Shown in pieces: positions 63,273 through 64,000 of a stretch of 64,000 nucleotides of DNA. Both the position numbers and the translations under genes were made by a program. The notes beneath the pieces are model-generated. The model searched no databases. It was not told the origin of the DNA and saw only the letters and a program-made list of their open reading frames with translations. Origin of the DNA: SAR116 cluster alpha proteobacterium HIMB100 (GTDB taxonomy: Bacteria; Pseudomonadota; Alphaproteobacteria; Puniceispirillales; Puniceispirillaceae); assembly GCA_000238815.2 (NCBI GenBank), contig AFXB01000010.1, forward strand, positions 686,501-750,500, given 5' to 3'. Each line of letters opens with the position of its first letter. Positions within the stretch are counted from its first letter, which is position 1.

Positions 63273-64000
63273 ATGCAGAGAAACAGCTCACGGTCTATGA
63301 CCCGATTATCTGCAGGAATGGCGATGATTGCCGGCGTATTGGCGGGCTGTAACCATGGGCCTGTGCCAACAAAAGATCTGTTGGCGCCCGCTTCTGGTGA
63401 ACCGGAGCTTGTAGCCGCGGCCCAGCCTTCACAATCAGGCCAGTTCCTTGCTGCACGACAGGCTCTGTATAATCAGGATGTCGCTACGGCCGGGCTGTTT
63501 TTTGATGGTGCCCTGCCAGAAGAGACCGGAAACCTGATGCTTCTGGAGCAAAGCTTTCTCAGCCATTATCAGAGCGGAAATCTGGACAGGGCTGCAGATG
63601 TGGCCGTAAAGTTAGAGCAGTTAGGCAGCCAGCTTGGCCTGTCTGTTGAACCAGCTCTGGCAGCGGCGGTTGCTGCAGAAGACTGGCAAGCGGTGATCGC
63701 TTTGTCCGAAAATATGGCACAGACCGATCAGGGCTATATTCTGTCTGCCGGATTGCGAAGCTGGGCCTATCTGGGCCTGAAAGAGCCAGAAACAGCCCTT
63801 CAGGAACAACAACGGCTCGCCGATTTCATCACAGATTCACAAACAGAAATTCCTGGTGAGCTTATGCTTTTACAAAGAGCCTATCTCGCCGAGATGAGCG
63901 GACACACACAAGAAGCTGTTTTGGTCTACCAACAGGCTAGCGAGCAGGACCACCGGTCCAGCTATTTTACCTTAGCCGTCGCCTCAGGTTTGTGGCGACT
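63273..64000 (+). CDS. TPR lipoprotein, 3' end outside the window
   Basis: An open frame runs from ATG 63273 (AGGA) to the window end. It has a lipobox (VLAGC-N) and helical repeats with TPR-like spacing. An ATG at 63246 is an alternative start. Genes of this type often follow ETF-QO in alphaproteobacteria, as I recall. The C-terminus is not visible. Confidence 0.8.
   Translation, partial: MQRNSSRSMTRLSAGMAMIAGVLAGCNHGPVPTKDLLAPASGEPELVAAAQPSQSGQFLAARQALYNQDVATAGLFFDGALPEETGNLMLLEQSFLSHYQSGNLDRAADVAVKLEQLGSQLGLSVEPALAAAVAAEDWQAVIALSENMAQTDQGYILSAGLRSWAYLGLKEPETALQEQQRLADFITDSQTEIPGELMLLQRAYLAEMSGHTQEAVLVYQQASEQDHRSSYFTLAVASGLWR

Overview
The window looks like the chromosome of a marine-type alphaproteobacterium. 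The evidence is a CcrM-type GANTC methyltransferase, an aminotransferase-ftsK-lolA block, a CnoX/Lon-N/Trm112 cluster, ETF-ubiquinone oxidoreductase, GmhA/GmhB heptose enzymes and dense ATGA/TGATG gene overlaps. The SAR116 (Puniceispirillum) group would fit, but that is an inference from gene content and the mid-range base composition of the core genes, not a demonstrated assignment.

Layout. (1) 1-9460: an AT-rich, island-like region. It holds a small peptide gene, a membrane protein, two copies of a repeat that looks like a decayed recombinase tail, a four-gene envelope-lipoprotein operon with an LpoB-like protein, a tyrosine integrase, a TPR-sulfotransferase and a broken kinase/nucleotidyltransferase. 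Two displaced 5' fragments of an exonuclease III gene (5950-6069 and 9443-9553) mark successive integrations into the start of xthA. The intact gene should lie beyond the left edge. (2) 9880-24393: mostly core genes. These are a TPR-glycosyltransferase, a methyltransferase cut by an amber codon, a thioesterase, lolA-ftsK-aminotransferase, gmhB, a UbiH-type hydroxylase, the DUF971/Trm112/Lon-N/CnoX cluster, a ProX-type deacylase and a two-gene amino-sugar operon. (3) 24492-37778: a second island of about 13.3 kb bounded by two identical full-length tRNA-Gly(GCC) genes. It carries an integrase, a probable superfamily-A polymerase-like protein and four large exported caspase-like proteins arranged as alternating paralogue types. 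Each caspase gene is bounded by the same 22-bp repeat and is driven by a sigma70-like promoter whose -10 box ends six bases before the ATG. Four small genes, one with an OGFr-like domain, interrupt the array. This is the most unusual part of the window. (4) 37873-64000: core genes again. They include YtoQ, a fatty-acid hydroxylase, a GDPD, a LacI-controlled sugar ABC importer with its own glycosidase, nucleotide-sugar genes (ugd, gmhA, galU, phosphomannomutase), malate synthase G, apt, an MFS protein, ccrM, rnhB, moaB, slt, a uracil-DNA glycosylase, ETF-QO and a truncated TPR lipoprotein gene.

How the genes work together. The sugar operon (40263-47678) is self-contained: operator, repressor, binding protein, two permeases, hydrolase and ATPase. 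GmhA, GmhB, GalU, Ugd, the mutase and the dehydrogenase/aminotransferase pair point to LPS or capsule precursor synthesis. The caspase array combines export signals, Cys-rich repeats, a coiled coil, an Ig-like domain, a His/Cys caspase fold and a calcium-type EF loop. Its units are promoter-ORF-palindrome modules separated by exact direct repeats, which suggests modular duplication and N-terminal diversification. Its biological role cannot be read from sequence alone.
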